Below, piece after piece: positions 16,798-24,991 of a stretch of 34,619 nt of DNA. The notes below the pieces were generated by a model. The model was not told the DNA's origin. It was given only the letters and a program-made list of their open reading frames with translations, and ran no database searches. Positions within the stretch are counted from its first letter, which is position 1, and each line of letters opens with the position of its first letter. Source of the DNA: an uncultured Bacteroidales bacterium (GTDB taxonomy: Bacteria; Bacteroidota; Bacteroidia; Bacteroidales; Paludibacteraceae); NCBI GenBank assembly GCA_902784425.1, contig CACZUS010000025.1, positions 1 through 34,619 of the forward strand. Direction: 5' to 3'. Made by a program: the position numbers and the translations under genes.

Positions 16798-16822
16798 TAG
16801 GGACGTGGCGTGCCGCGTCCGC
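16798..16822. repeat. GC-rich REP-like palindrome
   Basis: GGACGTGGC and GCCGCGTCC (16801-16820) form an almost perfect 9-bp palindrome with one G-T pair, preceded by GTAG. It stands out as GC-rich inside an AT-rich 257-base gap between convergent genes. It resembles the short dispersed palindromes of the GTAGGGACG...CGTCC kind seen in many bacterial genomes. Only one copy is in this window. The rest of the gap shows no gene. Confidence 0.55.
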
Positions 16823-16982
16823 TTTGGTGGTGTACCATTTTCTTTGTGATGCGCTATCTATCCATCTATAGTTCATTGTTTCACACACCGTCCATTTTAA
16901 ATTATACCATTTAAATATGCGACCATAACACAATTTTGTAATGCAACGAGACAAGCAAAATTATTGAAAGCAGAGATAAAAG

Positions 16983-17008
16983 AAAAGCCCGACAAACGCC
17001 GGGCTTTT
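16983..17008 (-). terminator. Strong terminator hairpin of the coiled-coil lipoprotein gene
   Basis: AAAAGCCCG and CGGGCTTTT form a perfect 9-bp stem with an 8-base loop. On the minus strand it is followed by a T-rich CTTTTATCTC. It sits 21 bases past the lipoprotein stop. It could also stop plus-strand transcripts from the nucleotidyltransferase operon. Confidence 0.85.
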
Positions 17009-17029
17009 ACTTATACATTGTGATGTATA

Positions 17030-17884
17030 TTACTTAACTTGTACGATCAATTTGTGAGTATTTGACCAGAAAGCGTTGTAGTTAGTAATCTTCAACACCA
17101 AGTTTTTATCTTTATCAGATTTCTTATCAATCTTGTAAGAGTTAAGAGGGTGAGAAGTTAACACCAAAGCCTTAGGAGAACCAAGGTCGATTTCTGTTAC
17201 CTCACGGATATCGATTTTAGTGAAGTAGCTAGTGTTGATGTTAGCAGAGCTTAACAATTTAGCCTTCAAACCTTTTGCTTTGATAGTTGACTTATCAGCA
17301 ATGAAGTAGTAAGCTGTGTTCAACTCAGCATCTTGAGCTTGAATAGATGCCAATTGTTGCTCGTTAACTTGTTGGATTGAATCACGAACTGAGTTCAATG
17401 AAGCTACAGCACTATCCAAGCTTGCGATCTTAACATCTTTCTCTTGCAATTTAACTTGCATTTGTTTCAAGTTTTCCTCGCTAGCAGCCAATTGTTTCTT
17501 CAAACCTTTAACAAGACCGCTAAAGTAAGCAGCGTTACCTTTAGCCTTAGTCAAAGCAGAATCCAAAGAAGCGATCTTCTCACGTTGAGAACGGATAGCG
17601 TCAGTTACTGTTCTAAAATCTTGTTGAAGTTTAGCCTTAGTATCTGAGTTAACGCCTTCTGCACCAGCTGTTTCTTCGATAAGACCCAACTCTGCGCTCT
17701 TGATTGTGCTGAAGTTAGATTGAACTTCTTGAATCATAGACAAGTAGCTATTCATCTCATCCTCAACCAATTTCTTTTCTTTTTGAATAGAGTCTTTTTG
17801 AAAATTCAAATACTCAATCTCCTTTTGATTACAAGAAGACATCACTAGGGCAACACATGCACCTAAAAATAAAACTTTCTTCAT
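17030..17884 (-). CDS. Coiled-coil lipoprotein of unknown function
   Basis: This 284-residue protein has a lipoprotein signal peptide (MKKVLFLGACVALVMSSC, lipid-anchored Cys18). About 170 residues of heptad-rich coiled coil follow (EKIASLDSALTKAKG, KIASLDSAVASLNS). The C-terminal domain of about 90 residues is likely beta-rich (AYYFIADKSTIKAKGL, IDLGSPKALVLTSHP). AYYFIADK with this plan is common in Bacteroidetes envelope lipoproteins of unknown role. It has no Walker or catalytic motif. Its own -7 box and strong terminator make it a single transcript. The tidy codon use suggests high expression, but this is an impression. Confidence 0.85.
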   Translation of the reverse strand: MKKVLFLGACVALVMSSCNQKEIEYLNFQKDSIQKEKKLVEDEMNSYLSMIQEVQSNFSTIKSAELGLIEETAGAEGVNSDTKAKLQQDFRTVTDAIRSQREKIASLDSALTKAKGNAAYFSGLVKGLKKQLAASEENLKQMQVKLQEKDVKIASLDSAVASLNSVRDSIQQVNEQQLASIQAQDAELNTAYYFIADKSTIKAKGLKAKLLSSANINTSYFTKIDIREVTEIDLGSPKALVLTSHPLNSYKIDKKSDKDKNLVLKITNYNAFWSNTHKLIVQVK

Positions 17885-17941
17885 CTTTTTAATGGATTAA
17901 AATTATTAATTTAAGTTTTTTTTCTTTTTCACATAAACAAT

Positions 17942-17949
17942 CAAAAATA
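17942..17949 (-). promoter_or_regulatory. -7 promoter box of the lipoprotein gene
   Basis: TATTTTTG on the minus strand fits TAnnTTTG and lies just past the rsmI stop, giving a leader of about 50 bases. No -33 match was found. Confidence 0.4.
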
Positions 17950-17956
17950 TCATACA

Positions 17957-18688
17957 TCACTCTTCATCCTCCACTTCTTCATATTTATTTTTCTTGCTTT
18001 TTTTCTCTTTACCTTCCAGCACCATAACGATTTCGCCTTTCGGTTCATGCTGTTCAAAGTGCGTTTTCACTTCTAACAAAGTTCCACGAACAGTCTCTTC
18101 ATGAATTTTAGAAATTTCACGAGTGACTGAGACTCTTCGATTCTCTCCCATCACCTCAATAAGTTGCCCCAAAGTTTTAACCAATCGAAAGGGTGACTCA
18201 TACATAATAATGGTTCGCTCCTCCTTTTCCAATTCGTTCAATCGCGTCTGACGACCTTTCTTTTGAGGCAAGAATCCTTCAAAGCAAAAGCGATCATTGG
18301 GCAAGCCCGAATCCACCAGTGCTGGAACAAAAGCCGTCGCACCTGGCAAACATTCCACAACGATACCCGCTTCAACACATGCACGTGACAATAAGAATCC
18401 TGGGTCCGATATAGCTGGTGTACCTGCATCAGATATAAGTGCCACATTTTCACCGCATTTAATTCGATCAACAACACCACCTACTGTCTTGTGTTCATTA
18501 AATTTATGATGCGAAATGAGTTTGTTTTCTATTTGATAATGCTTCAACAACACGGAGGATGTCCTCGTATCTTCTGCTAATATAACGTCAACCTCCTTTA
18601 AAACCCGGATGGCTCGAAACGTCATATCCTCCAAATTACCAACCGGTGTTGGCACTAAATACAACTTACCGTAAGCACACTCTTTCAT
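17957..18688 (-). CDS. rsmI: 16S rRNA 2'-O-ribose C1402 methyltransferase
   Basis: RsmI methylates the ribose of C1402 in 16S rRNA. The 243-residue protein begins with KLYLVPTPVGNLEDMTFRA, and EDTRTSSVLLKHY, ALISDAGTPAISDPG and VTREISKIHEE follow in the usual order of the SAM-dependent tetrapyrrole methylase-like family. The C-terminus carries a charged Lys/Glu tail (KKSKKNKYEEVEDEE) beyond the catalytic domain. Its ATG overlaps the stop of the preceding unknown gene by four bases. Confidence 0.94.
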   Translation of the reverse strand: MKECAYGKLYLVPTPVGNLEDMTFRAIRVLKEVDVILAEDTRTSSVLLKHYQIENKLISHHKFNEHKTVGGVVDRIKCGENVALISDAGTPAISDPGFLLSRACVEAGIVVECLPGATAFVPALVDSGLPNDRFCFEGFLPQKKGRQTRLNELEKEERTIIMYESPFRLVKTLGQLIEVMGENRRVSVTREISKIHEETVRGTLLEVKTHFEQHEPKGEIVMVLEGKEKKSKKNKYEEVEDEE

Positions 18689-19413
18689 GAGAAACGACTT
18701 TGCAATAAATCAAAGAAATCTTCTACCGCAGGATTCTCTTCATTCCAACCGAAACGCTCCACATACGCAAACGCCTCTTCCAAAGAGTTCAATTGGTCTA
18801 ACTCCGACATGGTTACATTTAACAATTCCATATCATCATTAAACAGCTCTTTTTTATATCGGAACTTATCTCCTAAACACAGCTTCAAAGATTTCACGAA
18901 ACGACTTTCCGCTGAAAGTTTCTTCTTGGGAACTCTGACCGATGAACCTTGTTTATCTGGTGCGATATTCTCTGGTTTTTCTTTTATATCGCTATTTTTC
19001 TCCCGGCTATCAGTTCGGCCCTCTTTTTTTTCATCTACAACAATTGTGCCAAAATTAGACTTAACTTCGGTCTCATTCTCTTTTTTCTGTGGAAATTCTT
19101 CGATTTTCGTTGTTTTCTCCTCTGCAATTTCCTTTTTCGTTTCATGTGACACAGGACTTACTATCGTCTTATCTTCCTGCTTTTCCGTCTTTGGCTCTAC
19201 AACCGACTGAACTTCAACTTTCTCTTCCGCACCTCGAACATTCTTCTTCTTTTCTATCAAAGTACCTAATATTGAAGACATTGAATCAGCCTTTTCTTTG
19301 GACAGACTTAACAACGAACTAGGTATTTCATCTATCTCGGAAAGGGATTCACACAAAAGTGACATCTCCCTTATTTCCTTAAGCAAAAGATTAACAAAGT
19401 CTTTATTATCCAT
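18685..19413 (-). CDS. Conserved Bacteroidetes protein, unknown function
   Basis: This is a 242-residue soluble protein with three parts. A short helical N-terminus (FVNLLLKEIREMSLLCES) is followed by a low-complexity Lys/Glu/Val linker (about 57-165). The compact C-terminal domain (about 168-240: FVKSLKLCLGDKFRYKKELF, NSLEEAFAYVERFGWNEENP) resembles the C-terminal part of an uncharacterised Bacteroidetes family with 'NDRFRFRRELF' and 'GWDxENxxVxDF' motifs, as I remember it. The linker length probably varies. It is coupled to rsmI by an ATGA overlap and reads divergently from the AI-2E-family gene. The function is unknown. Confidence 0.8.
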   Translation of the reverse strand: MDNKDFVNLLLKEIREMSLLCESLSEIDEIPSSLLSLSKEKADSMSSILGTLIEKKKNVRGAEEKVEVQSVVEPKTEKQEDKTIVSPVSHETKKEIAEEKTTKIEEFPQKKENETEVKSNFGTIVVDEKKEGRTDSREKNSDIKEKPENIAPDKQGSSVRVPKKKLSAESRFVKSLKLCLGDKFRYKKELFNDDMELLNVTMSELDQLNSLEEAFAYVERFGWNEENPAVEDFFDLLQSRFS

Positions 19414-19439
19414 TTAACACAATATTGCTAATAAAATTT

Positions 19440-19478
19440 TATCTTTGTAAAGATATACAAAATTCGATTTATTAACAA
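19440..19478. promoter_or_regulatory. Divergent promoter with overlapping palindromic -7 boxes
   Basis: TATCTTTGTAAAGATA (19440-19455) holds TATCTTTG for the plus strand and TATCTTTA for the minus strand in one near-perfect palindrome. For the minus direction a TTG lies 20 bases upstream (19476-19478); no good -33 partner is seen for the plus direction. The palindrome could also be an operator. Confidence 0.5.
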
Positions 19479-19500
19479 TCAAATCCTTATTAATTTTAGT

Positions 19501-20637
19501 ATGGGACACTTTTTTTCAAAGCCTTTCACACTCGACAGTACGGTACGATTATTCATCGTCTCCTTTATTGTCATCTCAATCATATTATTATTCAGATATT
19601 TATCCCCTATACTGCTCCCTTTCTTTGTAGCTTGGCTCTTCGCCTACTTGCTACACCCCATCGTTATTCATATCCAACGAAAATTCAGAATAAAAAACCG
19701 ATCACTCGTCGTAATATTGCTAATTCTCTTTATTACTAGCGCAATCATCACGCTTTTCTATTTTCTCATACCTATACTCATCGACGAATTCAATATCCTC
19801 AAAGACTTCCTTTTCAACTTCGCAAAGGGGAAAATAGAATCTAACGATACATGGCAACAGGTCTTACAAAACTTCTTCAACTCATATGACATTCCTGAAC
19901 TACTAAGTCAAAACGGATTCCTTGAAAGCGTAAGCGCCATTTTCCCTCACTTCGGAAAAGTTGTCAGCAGTTCCCTAAACATCATCATTGGGCTCTTTTC
20001 CGCTTTTGTCACACTTCTTTATCTATTCTTTATTCTTAAAGACTATAACACTATCACAAAACATTTCATCGGACTTATTCCCAACCGTTATCAAAACTTC
20101 GTATCCACCCTTATGAATGACCTAGAACAGGGCATGAACAACTACTACAGAGGCCAGTTCCTTGTTGCCCTCATTGTTGGCATCTTATTTAGCATTGGAT
20201 TCTCCATCATTGGCATGCCTCTTGGTATCTTAATGGGTATATTAGTTGGACTGCTGAATCTAGTTCCCTACCTGCAAATCGCAGGCATTCCTCCTTGCAT
20301 TCTCCTTATGCTTGTTCACTCTATCGAAACGGGCAACTCTCCCATCTACGGACTCATCGGCTTAGCCATCGTGTTTGTCGTTGTTCAAATCATACAGGAT
20401 GCTTTCTTGGTTCCTAAAATCATGGGAAAACAGATGGGACTAAATGCAGCTATCATTCTCCTATCCCTTTCCATTTTCGGAATGCTGTTCGGTCTAGTCG
20501 GACTCATCATCGCACTGCCTATCACTACCCTTCTACTATCCTACTACAAAAGATATGTATTGAAAACAGTGAACGCAGAATATCAACGTCAAACTCGTAC
20601 TGAAGATCCCGAAACAATTGAACAATTAAGAAACTAA
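19501..20637 (+). CDS. AI-2E-family (PF01594) permease
   Basis: This 378-residue integral membrane protein has the AI-2E transporter family topology. Paired N-terminal helices (RLFIVSFIVISIILLF, LLPFFVAWLFAYLLHP) precede an amphipathic middle loop (about 95-155) and a C-terminal bundle with GMPLGILMGILVGLLNLVPYL and VVQIIQDAFLVPKIMG. Members export AI-2 or act as Na+/H+ antiporters, but the substrate cannot be inferred. It is the first gene of a five-gene run ending with the patatin gene, and prmC starts five bases after its stop. Confidence 0.9.
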   Translation: MGHFFSKPFTLDSTVRLFIVSFIVISIILLFRYLSPILLPFFVAWLFAYLLHPIVIHIQRKFRIKNRSLVVILLILFITSAIITLFYFLIPILIDEFNILKDFLFNFAKGKIESNDTWQQVLQNFFNSYDIPELLSQNGFLESVSAIFPHFGKVVSSSLNIIIGLFSAFVTLLYLFFILKDYNTITKHFIGLIPNRYQNFVSTLMNDLEQGMNNYYRGQFLVALIVGILFSIGFSIIGMPLGILMGILVGLLNLVPYLQIAGIPPCILLMLVHSIETGNSPIYGLIGLAIVFVVVQIIQDAFLVPKIMGKQMGLNAAIILLSLSIFGMLFGLVGLIIALPITTLLLSYYKRYVLKTVNAEYQRQTRTEDPETIEQLRN

Positions 20638-20642
20638 TCTCC

Positions 20643-21485
20643 ATGATACCCTCTGTTCATGAATTTATAAAGGAAATGGGCACTCTCTATGACGAATCGG
20701 AGACCAAAGCTCTGTATTATGAAATTCTTCAAACCATCCTTCAATGCAACAAAACAACATTGCTTGTCGAAGGAGATCGTCTGATGGACTCAAACAAATT
20801 AAATGAATTTCATCAAATCGTTGAACGACTAAAAACAGGAGAACCATTACAGTACATTTTGGGAGTTTGCTCTTTCTGCAACTACGACTTCAAAGTCACA
20901 CCAGACGTCCTAATTCCCAGACCAGAAACAGAAGAACTGGTCGACTGGATCTACACAGACAACAAAGAGAAGGAGAATTTGAGTCTATTGGACATCGGCA
21001 CAGGAAGCGGCTGCATTGCCATCAGTATAAAGAAAAAAATGCCAACAGCAGAGGTGGCGGCTATGGATATCTCGTCCAAAGCACTCTCCATCGCAAATGG
21101 AAATGCTATTCAAAACGAAGTCTCTATAAAATTCTTCAATGACAATATCTTACAACCGGCTAACAACTATCCGTCTTACGACATCATCGTCAGCAATCCA
21201 CCCTACATCATGGAAAAAGAAAAGACAGACATGCATACAAACGTGTTGAAACATGAGCCTTGGTTGGCTTTGTTTGTCGACGACAACGACCCCCTACTGT
21301 TCTATAGGAAAATAGCAGAATTTGGACAAACTCACCTTTCAAAAAACGGATTCCTCTATTTTGAAATTAATTCTTTATTGGCACAGGAGACTAAAAACCT
21401 ATTGCATGCGTATAACTATACGGATGTAACTATAAAGAAAGACATCAACGATAAAAACAGAATGATTAAATGTCAAAAGAGATAA
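20643..21485 (+). CDS. prmC: Peptide chain release factor N5-glutamine methyltransferase
   Basis: PrmC methylates the GGQ glutamine of release factors RF1 and RF2. The 280-residue protein has the N-terminal helical domain and PRPETEELVDW, then the SAM-binding LDIGTGSGCIAISI and the substrate-binding SNPPYI. It fits the family in order and length. Its end overlaps the recX start by 16 bases. Confidence 0.94.
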   Translation: MIPSVHEFIKEMGTLYDESETKALYYEILQTILQCNKTTLLVEGDRLMDSNKLNEFHQIVERLKTGEPLQYILGVCSFCNYDFKVTPDVLIPRPETEELVDWIYTDNKEKENLSLLDIGTGSGCIAISIKKKMPTAEVAAMDISSKALSIANGNAIQNEVSIKFFNDNILQPANNYPSYDIIVSNPPYIMEKEKTDMHTNVLKHEPWLALFVDDNDPLLFYRKIAEFGQTHLSKNGFLYFEINSLLAQETKNLLHAYNYTDVTIKKDINDKNRMIKCQKR

Positions 21486-21979
21486 CATATAACGAAGCAC
21501 TTAGCAAACTGGCAAACCTATGTTCTCGTTCCGAGCAATGCATTATGTCTTGCAAAGAGAAACTGTCCAAATGGGGCATTGAAAAGAACGATGCAGAAAA
21601 GGCCATCCAGTATCTATTAAAGGAGAAATATATCGATGAAAAGAGATATGCTCGATACTTCACCAAAGACAAACACCAACTTTCTCATTGGGGAAGAACG
21701 AAGATTGCCCATGCGCTTCAAGCGAAACAGATACCTCAAAATTATATTGAATCTGCCTTGGAGGAGATTGACGAGGATAACTATTCTGACCAATTGCAAT
21801 CTTTATTAAACAATAAAATTAAAAGCATAAAATACAAATCTCTCTACGACCTCAAAGGGAAATTATATAGATTTGCTTTAAGCCGCGGATTTGAAAGTTC
21901 ATTGGCCCTAAAAGCCATTGATAAGGTAATTAAAAATAACAATATAAAAGACAAAGATGATGAATCATTTGACATATAA
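21470..21979 (+). CDS. recX: RecX-family regulatory protein
   Basis: RecX binds and modulates RecA filaments. The 169-residue protein is made of repeated three-helix units, including LCSRSEQCIMSCKEKLSKWG, YLLKEKYIDEKRYARYF and LSHWGRTKIAHALQAKQIP, as in the family. recA itself is not in the window. It overlaps prmC by 16 bases upstream and the CPBP gene by about 20 downstream, so it is translated from a compact polycistronic message. Confidence 0.9.
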   Translation: MSKEITYNEALSKLANLCSRSEQCIMSCKEKLSKWGIEKNDAEKAIQYLLKEKYIDEKRYARYFTKDKHQLSHWGRTKIAHALQAKQIPQNYIESALEEIDEDNYSDQLQSLLNNKIKSIKYKSLYDLKGKLYRFALSRGFESSLALKAIDKVIKNNNIKDKDDESFDI

Positions 21980-22844
21980 AGGCATGTTTGCCCAAAGTAG
22001 TGGTACTATAAAAATCATAATTGCGATTAGTGTCTTCTTTTTGTGTTCCTTTATCTTTTCCAATTTGGGAATGCTATTAATGAAGTTCACTTCCGACAAG
22101 GTTATAGGCATGGAGATTTTCCAACTCATGGCAGCCTTAGGCGGATTTGTTATTTCTGCTCTTGCAATAAGCTATCTCATCAGTCCGAAACCTCTTGATT
22201 ATCTATCCATAAAAAAGACCAACGGATACTTTTTTATAATGTCGATTATCTGCATCGTCGTTGCCATTCCTTTCATCAATTTCACCACCATATTGAATGA
22301 GAATCTCACATTGCCCGATTGGATGAACACCATCGAAAATTGGATAAAAGAATTGGAAAAACAGCAAAGCGACATAGCCAACTCTTTTTTGGAAAAGCAA
22401 AGTTTTCCCATGTACCTTTTCAATCTGCTAGTCATTGCTCTCATTCCTGCCGTTGGTGAGGAACTTTTGTTTAGAGGATTGATTCAAAAAGCGCTATATC
22501 ATCGAACAAAAAATGTACACATTGCCATTTGGTGCACTGGCATTTTATTCAGTGCCATTCACCTACAGTTTTATGGATTCTTTCCTCGTATGTTAATGGG
22601 TGTAATGTTTGGTTATTTTGTGGCATGGAGTGGTAGCTTATTCGTCTCCATGGCATGTCATTTCATGAACAATGCTCTTATCATAACATCCAAGTATTTA
22701 TATCCTACAGAGGAAGAGACTTTCATCGAATCTTTTGGCAGTCGTGATATTATATTAGCAATTGCAAGTTTCATCTTAATCATCACGATCTGCTATTTCA
22801 TACAAAAAACCAGATCTGAAGAATCTGAATACAAGACAACATGA
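21957..22844 (+). CDS. CPBP-family intramembrane metalloprotease
   Basis: This 295-residue membrane protein has about eight hydrophobic segments. It carries the CPBP/Abi (CAAX-protease-like) motifs: EELLFRGLIQ (motif 1 with the paired Glu), FSAIHLQFYGFFPRM (motif 2 with His) and HFMNNAL (motif 3 with His and Asn). Members include prenyl-protein proteases and bacteriocin self-immunity proteins. No precursor peptide or bacteriocin gene is near, so its substrate is open. ATG 21957 or 21960 may serve as start. The stop overlaps the patatin start by four bases. Confidence 0.9.
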   Translation: MMNHLTYKGMFAQSSGTIKIIIAISVFFLCSFIFSNLGMLLMKFTSDKVIGMEIFQLMAALGGFVISALAISYLISPKPLDYLSIKKTNGYFFIMSIICIVVAIPFINFTTILNENLTLPDWMNTIENWIKELEKQQSDIANSFLEKQSFPMYLFNLLVIALIPAVGEELLFRGLIQKALYHRTKNVHIAIWCTGILFSAIHLQFYGFFPRMLMGVMFGYFVAWSGSLFVSMACHFMNNALIITSKYLYPTEEETFIESFGSRDIILAIASFILIITICYFIQKTRSEESEYKTT

Positions 22845-23689
22845 AGAAAGGATTAGTATTAGAAGGTGGCGGAATGCGTGGCATGTTTTCTGCCGGTGTC
22901 ATGGACGAAATGATAGAACAAGGCATTCGTCCCGACGGTATTATTGGCGTCTCTGCAGGTGCCACATTTGGGTGCAACTACAAATCACATCAGCAAGGTC
23001 GCGTTCTTCGCTACAATGTGCGATTCAGAAACGATCCTCGCTATATGGGACTTATCTCACTCATCACCACGCGCAATTGGGTTAACGTGCCTTTCAGTTA
23101 CCATAAATTACCCGACGAACTAGAGGTTTTCGACACCAAGACATTTGCCGAAGACCCTATGGAGTTTCATGTAGTCTGTTCCGATGTTGATACTGGAAAA
23201 GCTTTTTACAAACGAATCGATTCATTGGACAACAACGAGATTGAATGGATTAGGGCATCTGCATCCCTACCAATCGTCTCCGTACCTGTAGAGATTGATG
23301 GCAACCGTTATTTAGACGGAGGAATGACAGACTCCATTCCTCTACGCTACTTTCAAGAATTGGGCTACGACCGCAACATTGTCATCTTAACACAACCCAA
23401 AGGATTTAAGAAACAACAGCCAAGCATTATACCCCTCATCAAGTTTCTATTAAGGAAAACGCCCAAGATTGCCGAATGTATGGTCAACAGACATATCATG
23501 TACAACGAAGAACTTGACTACATCTCCGAGCAAGAACAACTTGGCAACACCCTACTCATCTATCCAGAAGAAGAATTACCAATTGGCAGAATTGAGCAAA
23601 AGAAAAAGAAGATAGAATTAGTGTACGACATGGGCCGACAAGCATGTCGTGACAAAATCAACGAGATGAAACAACTATATGAAAAATAA
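22841..23689 (+). CDS. Patatin-like phospholipase (YjjU/RssA type)
   Basis: This 282-residue serine hydrolase has all elements of the patatin catalytic dyad: oxyanion loop LEGGGMRGMF, nucleophile elbow GVSAGA and the DGG motif in YLDGGMTDSIP. No signal peptide is seen, so it is expected in the cytoplasm or at the inner membrane face, unlike secreted patatins. It is the last gene of the run and is followed by a hairpin at 23691-23711. Its lipid substrate cannot be inferred. Confidence 0.92.
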   Translation: MKKGLVLEGGGMRGMFSAGVMDEMIEQGIRPDGIIGVSAGATFGCNYKSHQQGRVLRYNVRFRNDPRYMGLISLITTRNWVNVPFSYHKLPDELEVFDTKTFAEDPMEFHVVCSDVDTGKAFYKRIDSLDNNEIEWIRASASLPIVSVPVEIDGNRYLDGGMTDSIPLRYFQELGYDRNIVILTQPKGFKKQQPSIIPLIKFLLRKTPKIAECMVNRHIMYNEELDYISEQEQLGNTLLIYPEEELPIGRIEQKKKKIELVYDMGRQACRDKINEMKQLYEK

Positions 23690-23690
23690 A

Positions 23691-23711
23691 GGTGAGTTCA
23701 ATAAACTCACC
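23691..23711. terminator. Shared hairpin between patatin gene and folE
   Basis: GGTGAGTT and AACTCACC form a perfect 8-bp stem with a five-base loop. On the minus strand it is followed by TTTATTTTTC, a good terminator for folE; the plus side lacks a T-tract. Confidence 0.75.
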
Positions 23712-23737
23712 GTCTAAATAATAGTTAGCAGAATTCT

Positions 23738-24346
23738 CTATTCTTTGATTAGATTAACGAACTCCTCTCTTGTCTTTTGTGTATTGAAGATTCCTGTAAA
23801 ATCGGATGTAGTCGTAACCGAATGCATTTTTTCAATACCTCTCATCTGCATACACATGTGTTGAGCTTCTATCACCACCATGACGCCGAGAGGCTCCAAC
23901 GTCTCTTGAATGCAATCTTTGATTTGAGTAGTCAGACGTTCTTGAATCTGCAAACGGCGAGAGAAGAGTTCCACAACACGAGCAATCTTACTCAACCCAG
24001 TTATTTTTCCATTCGGAATATATGCGACATGAGCTTTTCCAAAGAAAGGCAACATGTGATGTTCACAAAGTGAGAAGAAATCGATATTTTTTACGAGAAC
24101 CATTTGACGATAATCCTCTTCAAAAACGGCAGATCGCAACACATCAGCTGGATTTATCTTGTATCCATACGTCATATATTGCATAGCTTTAGCCACACGT
24201 TCAGGCGTTTTCAACAAACCTTCTCTGTTTACATCCTCGCCCAAAAGACCTAGGATGGAAGCTATCTGAGGAGCCACCTTCCCTGTAATCTCCTTACTTG
24301 GATACTTGGCTATATCCCAAGGTTTTAAATCTAAATCATCATTCAT
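23738..24346 (-). CDS. folE: GTP cyclohydrolase I
   Basis: FolE converts GTP to 7,8-dihydroneopterin triphosphate, the entry to folate and related pterins. The 202-residue protein shows the zinc-site and catalytic segments [37 protein letters not shown]-type helix and CMQMRGI, and the N-terminal helix ends in TPERVAKAM. The length is normal. It follows the SPOR-protein gene on the same strand at 68 bases, across an AT-rich hairpin (24377-24404). Confidence 0.95.
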   Translation of the reverse strand: MNDDLDLKPWDIAKYPSKEITGKVAPQIASILGLLGEDVNREGLLKTPERVAKAMQYMTYGYKINPADVLRSAVFEEDYRQMVLVKNIDFFSLCEHHMLPFFGKAHVAYIPNGKITGLSKIARVVELFSRRLQIQERLTTQIKDCIQETLEPLGVMVVIEAQHMCMQMRGIEKMHSVTTTSDFTGIFNTQKTREEFVNLIKE

Positions 24347-24376
24347 CTTCGTGAACTATTTAAGGTGATTCTTTGT

Positions 24377-24404
24377 GGATAATATATCATTAATCAGATA
24401 TTAT
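24377..24404 (-). terminator. AT-rich hairpin between SPOR gene and folE
   Basis: GATAATAT and ATATTATC form an 8-bp stem with a 12-base loop. No T-tract follows on the minus strand, so it may be a processing or attenuation structure and not a terminator. Confidence 0.3.
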
Positions 24405-24414
24405 CACACTCCAT

Positions 24415-24927
24415 CTATTTGGCCTCTTCCAATGAGAGATCTCTTGTCTCTTCATCGCGTACAATATAAATGTCGCCACTCATCTCTGGGAAATCTGCCA
24501 ATAGTTGTTTAGAAAACACCAATGCCTCTGTATGAGTTCGGAAATCGCCTACCCTCAAACGCCAAAATGGAGAGACGAATGATAGGTAGGATGATAATTC
24601 CGGATATTTCTCTTTTATTTTCTTTTCTCTTTCCTGAGCATCGCTTTTTGATTTCTTCTGATTATTCCCCATATACACCTGCACTCGATAGCCAAGATAG
24701 GTGATATACTGTTTATCCTCAGTCTCTGCAATTTTCTTATCCATCAGCACACGCATTTTCGCATCTTGACGAATAACAACAGTTCCTTGTCCTTCTGTTT
24801 TCTTTGACAAAGACTCGAATATATCCTCTTCGTTAGACGATTTAACCACTTTAGTAGTTTGCGCCATCATAGACAAACTAAAAGTTGACAAAACGAAAAC
24901 CGTTAATAATCTGCGAATCATAAGCAT
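24415..24927 (-). CDS. Secreted SPOR-domain protein
   Basis: The 170-residue protein has a signal peptide (IRRLLTVFVLSTFSLSMMAQ) and a C-terminal SPOR-like domain (about 78-155: GYRVQVYMG, then FWRLRVGDFRTHTEALVFSK). SPOR domains bind denuded septal peptidoglycan, so a role at the division site or in the cell wall is expected. ATG 24921 would give a shorter, equally good signal peptide. A full -33/-7 promoter lies just upstream, with folE as the likely downstream partner. Confidence 0.85.
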   Translation of the reverse strand: MLMIRRLLTVFVLSTFSLSMMAQTTKVVKSSNEEDIFESLSKKTEGQGTVVIRQDAKMRVLMDKKIAETEDKQYITYLGYRVQVYMGNNQKKSKSDAQEREKKIKEKYPELSSYLSFVSPFWRLRVGDFRTHTEALVFSKQLLADFPEMSGDIYIVRDEETRDLSLEEAK

Positions 24928-24942
24928 TATTTTTTATACTGA

Positions 24943-24974
24943 CAAAGATATAAAATAATAGATGAAAAGACAAA
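24943..24974 (-). promoter_or_regulatory. Bacteroidetes-type promoter of the SPOR gene
   Basis: On the minus strand TTTG (24974-24971), a 20-base spacer and TATCTTTG (24950-24943) match the complete consensus, 16 bases before the start codon. Confidence 0.75.
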
Positions 24975-24991
24975 AGATGAGTGGGTCACAA

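Noticed and set aside
21957-23689. CPBP protease and patatin as an anti-phage or bacteriocin system
   Set aside because: Both are encoded in a housekeeping run with prmC and recX, without cyclase, sensor or precursor peptide genes; a defence role has no support here.
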